Below are positions 5,445-6,186 of a DNA stretch of 6,186 nucleotides, piece after piece. A program made the translations under genes and the position numbers. The notes beneath the pieces are model-generated. The model searched no databases, had not been told where the DNA came from, and worked only from the letters and a program-made list of their open reading frames with translations. Positions within the stretch are counted from its first letter, which is position 1. Each line of letters opens with the position of its first letter. Source of the DNA: an uncultured Eubacteriales bacterium (GTDB lineage: Bacteria; Bacillota; Clostridia; Oscillospirales; Ruminococcaceae); contig CAUHFD010000172.1 of NCBI GenBank assembly GCA_959605275.1, forward strand, positions 1 to 6,186, in the 5' to 3' direction.

Positions 5445-6186
5445 ATGAGCAAAGGCAAGCTGTTATTGGCAAACGGAATGGAATTTGAAGGGGAATGCTT
5501 CGGCGCGGAGGGAACTGTGATCGGAGAAATCGTATTCACCACCTCGGCAACCGGATATCAGGAAACACTCAGCGATCCCGATTATCACGGACAAATTGTG
5601 GCGCAGACCTTTCCGCTGATCGGCAATTACGGTACCAATGAAGAGGATTATGCAAGCGGAAAATGCCATGCCAAAGGATATTTGGTACGGGAATGGTGCG
5701 ATACGCCCTCTAACTTCAGAATGGATGATAATATCGATCATTTTCTGAAAAAGCATCATATTGTCGGGCTTTGCGGAATCGATACTCGTAGATTGACCCA
5801 TATATTAAGAGAAAACGGTGTAATGAACGGAGCGATATATACAGACGGTAATATTGACAAGGCAAAATTGCTGGAAGAAATCAGAAGCTACACCATTCTC
5901 AATCCGGTCGCGGAGGTCACCGTTGAGGAGCCGTATTATTATCCGGCGGCAGAAGAAAAATATAAGGTTGCGGTGATGGATTACGGCTGTAAGAAATCGA
6001 TGATCGACGAGCTGCTGAAGCGCGGCTGCTCGGTCACTTTGCTGCCGGCGATGACGACTGCGGAGGAAATCAAGCAATTGGAGGCAGACGGCATTGTACT
6101 TTCAGACGGTCCGGGCAATCCCGATGACAATGTGAAAGAAATTGCCAACTTAAAGAGCATTGCAGGCTTGGGACTGCCGATGTTCG
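5445..6186 (+). CDS. carA: Carbamoyl-phosphate synthase small (glutaminase) subunit, 5' part
   Basis: The frame is open to the right edge, giving 247 residues of a protein usually about 350-380 long. With CarB it makes carbamoyl phosphate; CarA releases ammonia from glutamine. Seen here are the N-terminal CarA domain, with TSATGYQETLSDPDYHGQIV (33-52), FPLIGNYG (56-63) and GLCGIDTRRLTHILRENG (108-125), and the start of the class I glutamine amidotransferase domain, with VAVMDYGCKKSM (175-186) and SDGPGNP (220-226). The catalytic cysteine (family motif GxCLGHQ) would lie just past the edge and cannot be checked. MSKGKLLLANGMEFEGECFG fits the family N-terminus, which favours the ATG at 5445 or 5442 over 5436. 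The gene is the fourth of the operon, and carB probably follows outside the window. Confidence 0.96.
   Translation, partial: MSKGKLLLANGMEFEGECFGAEGTVIGEIVFTTSATGYQETLSDPDYHGQIVAQTFPLIGNYGTNEEDYASGKCHAKGYLVREWCDTPSNFRMDDNIDHFLKKHHIVGLCGIDTRRLTHILRENGVMNGAIYTDGNIDKAKLLEEIRSYTILNPVAEVTVEEPYYYPAAEEKYKVAVMDYGCKKSMIDELLKRGCSVTLLPAMTTAEEIKQLEADGIVLSDGPGNPDDNVKEIANLKSIAGLGLPMF

Noticed and set aside
3961..5472. Several minus-strand open frames of 70-177 codons opposite pyrC and pyrF
   Set aside because: All lie opposite well-identified genes with intact catalytic motifs; none shows a recognisable domain.

Overview
The window reads as chromosomal DNA of an anaerobic, low-to-moderate-GC Firmicute. 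A clostridial relative, perhaps in the Oscillospiraceae/Ruminococcaceae range, is an inference from protein flavour, AGGAGG-type ribosome sites, sigma-A-like promoter boxes and a PyrR-controlled pyrimidine operon. No mobile element, tRNA, rRNA or CRISPR array was seen.

Left part (1-2221): three genes with no obvious link to pyrimidine synthesis. The 3' part of an FkbM-type SAM-dependent methyltransferase gene enters from the left edge. It converges on a minus-strand gene for a cytoplasmic M14 zinc peptidase, and the two stop codons share a single TTAA. The peptidase gene is divergent from a Nudix hydrolase gene (ADP-ribose pyrophosphatase type), with a short AT-rich gap between them that holds an inverted repeat.

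Middle (2222-2578): a 357-base non-coding region holding the control system of the pyrimidine operon. It has a good promoter (TTTACA, 17 bases, TATAAT), then a leader RNA with one PyrR-binding hairpin, an antiterminator and an intrinsic terminator. I could pair these base by base. The PyrR hairpin and the antiterminator share 2395-2412, and the antiterminator and terminator share 2473-2487, so the three form the known mutually exclusive switch. A 17/19-base direct repeat flanks the promoter and is unexplained.

Right part (2579-6186): pyrR, pyrC, pyrF and the 5' part of carA, all on the plus strand. PyrR senses UMP/UTP and binds the leader to end transcription. CarA (with CarB, not in view) makes carbamoyl phosphate, PyrC makes dihydroorotate, and PyrF makes UMP. 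No pyrB (aspartate transcarbamylase) lies between pyrR and pyrC, so it must be elsewhere. The operon runs off the right edge inside carA.

Overall the window is mostly ordinary core metabolism. I see no new biological system. The most informative parts are the complete, readable attenuator and the repeat around its promoter.
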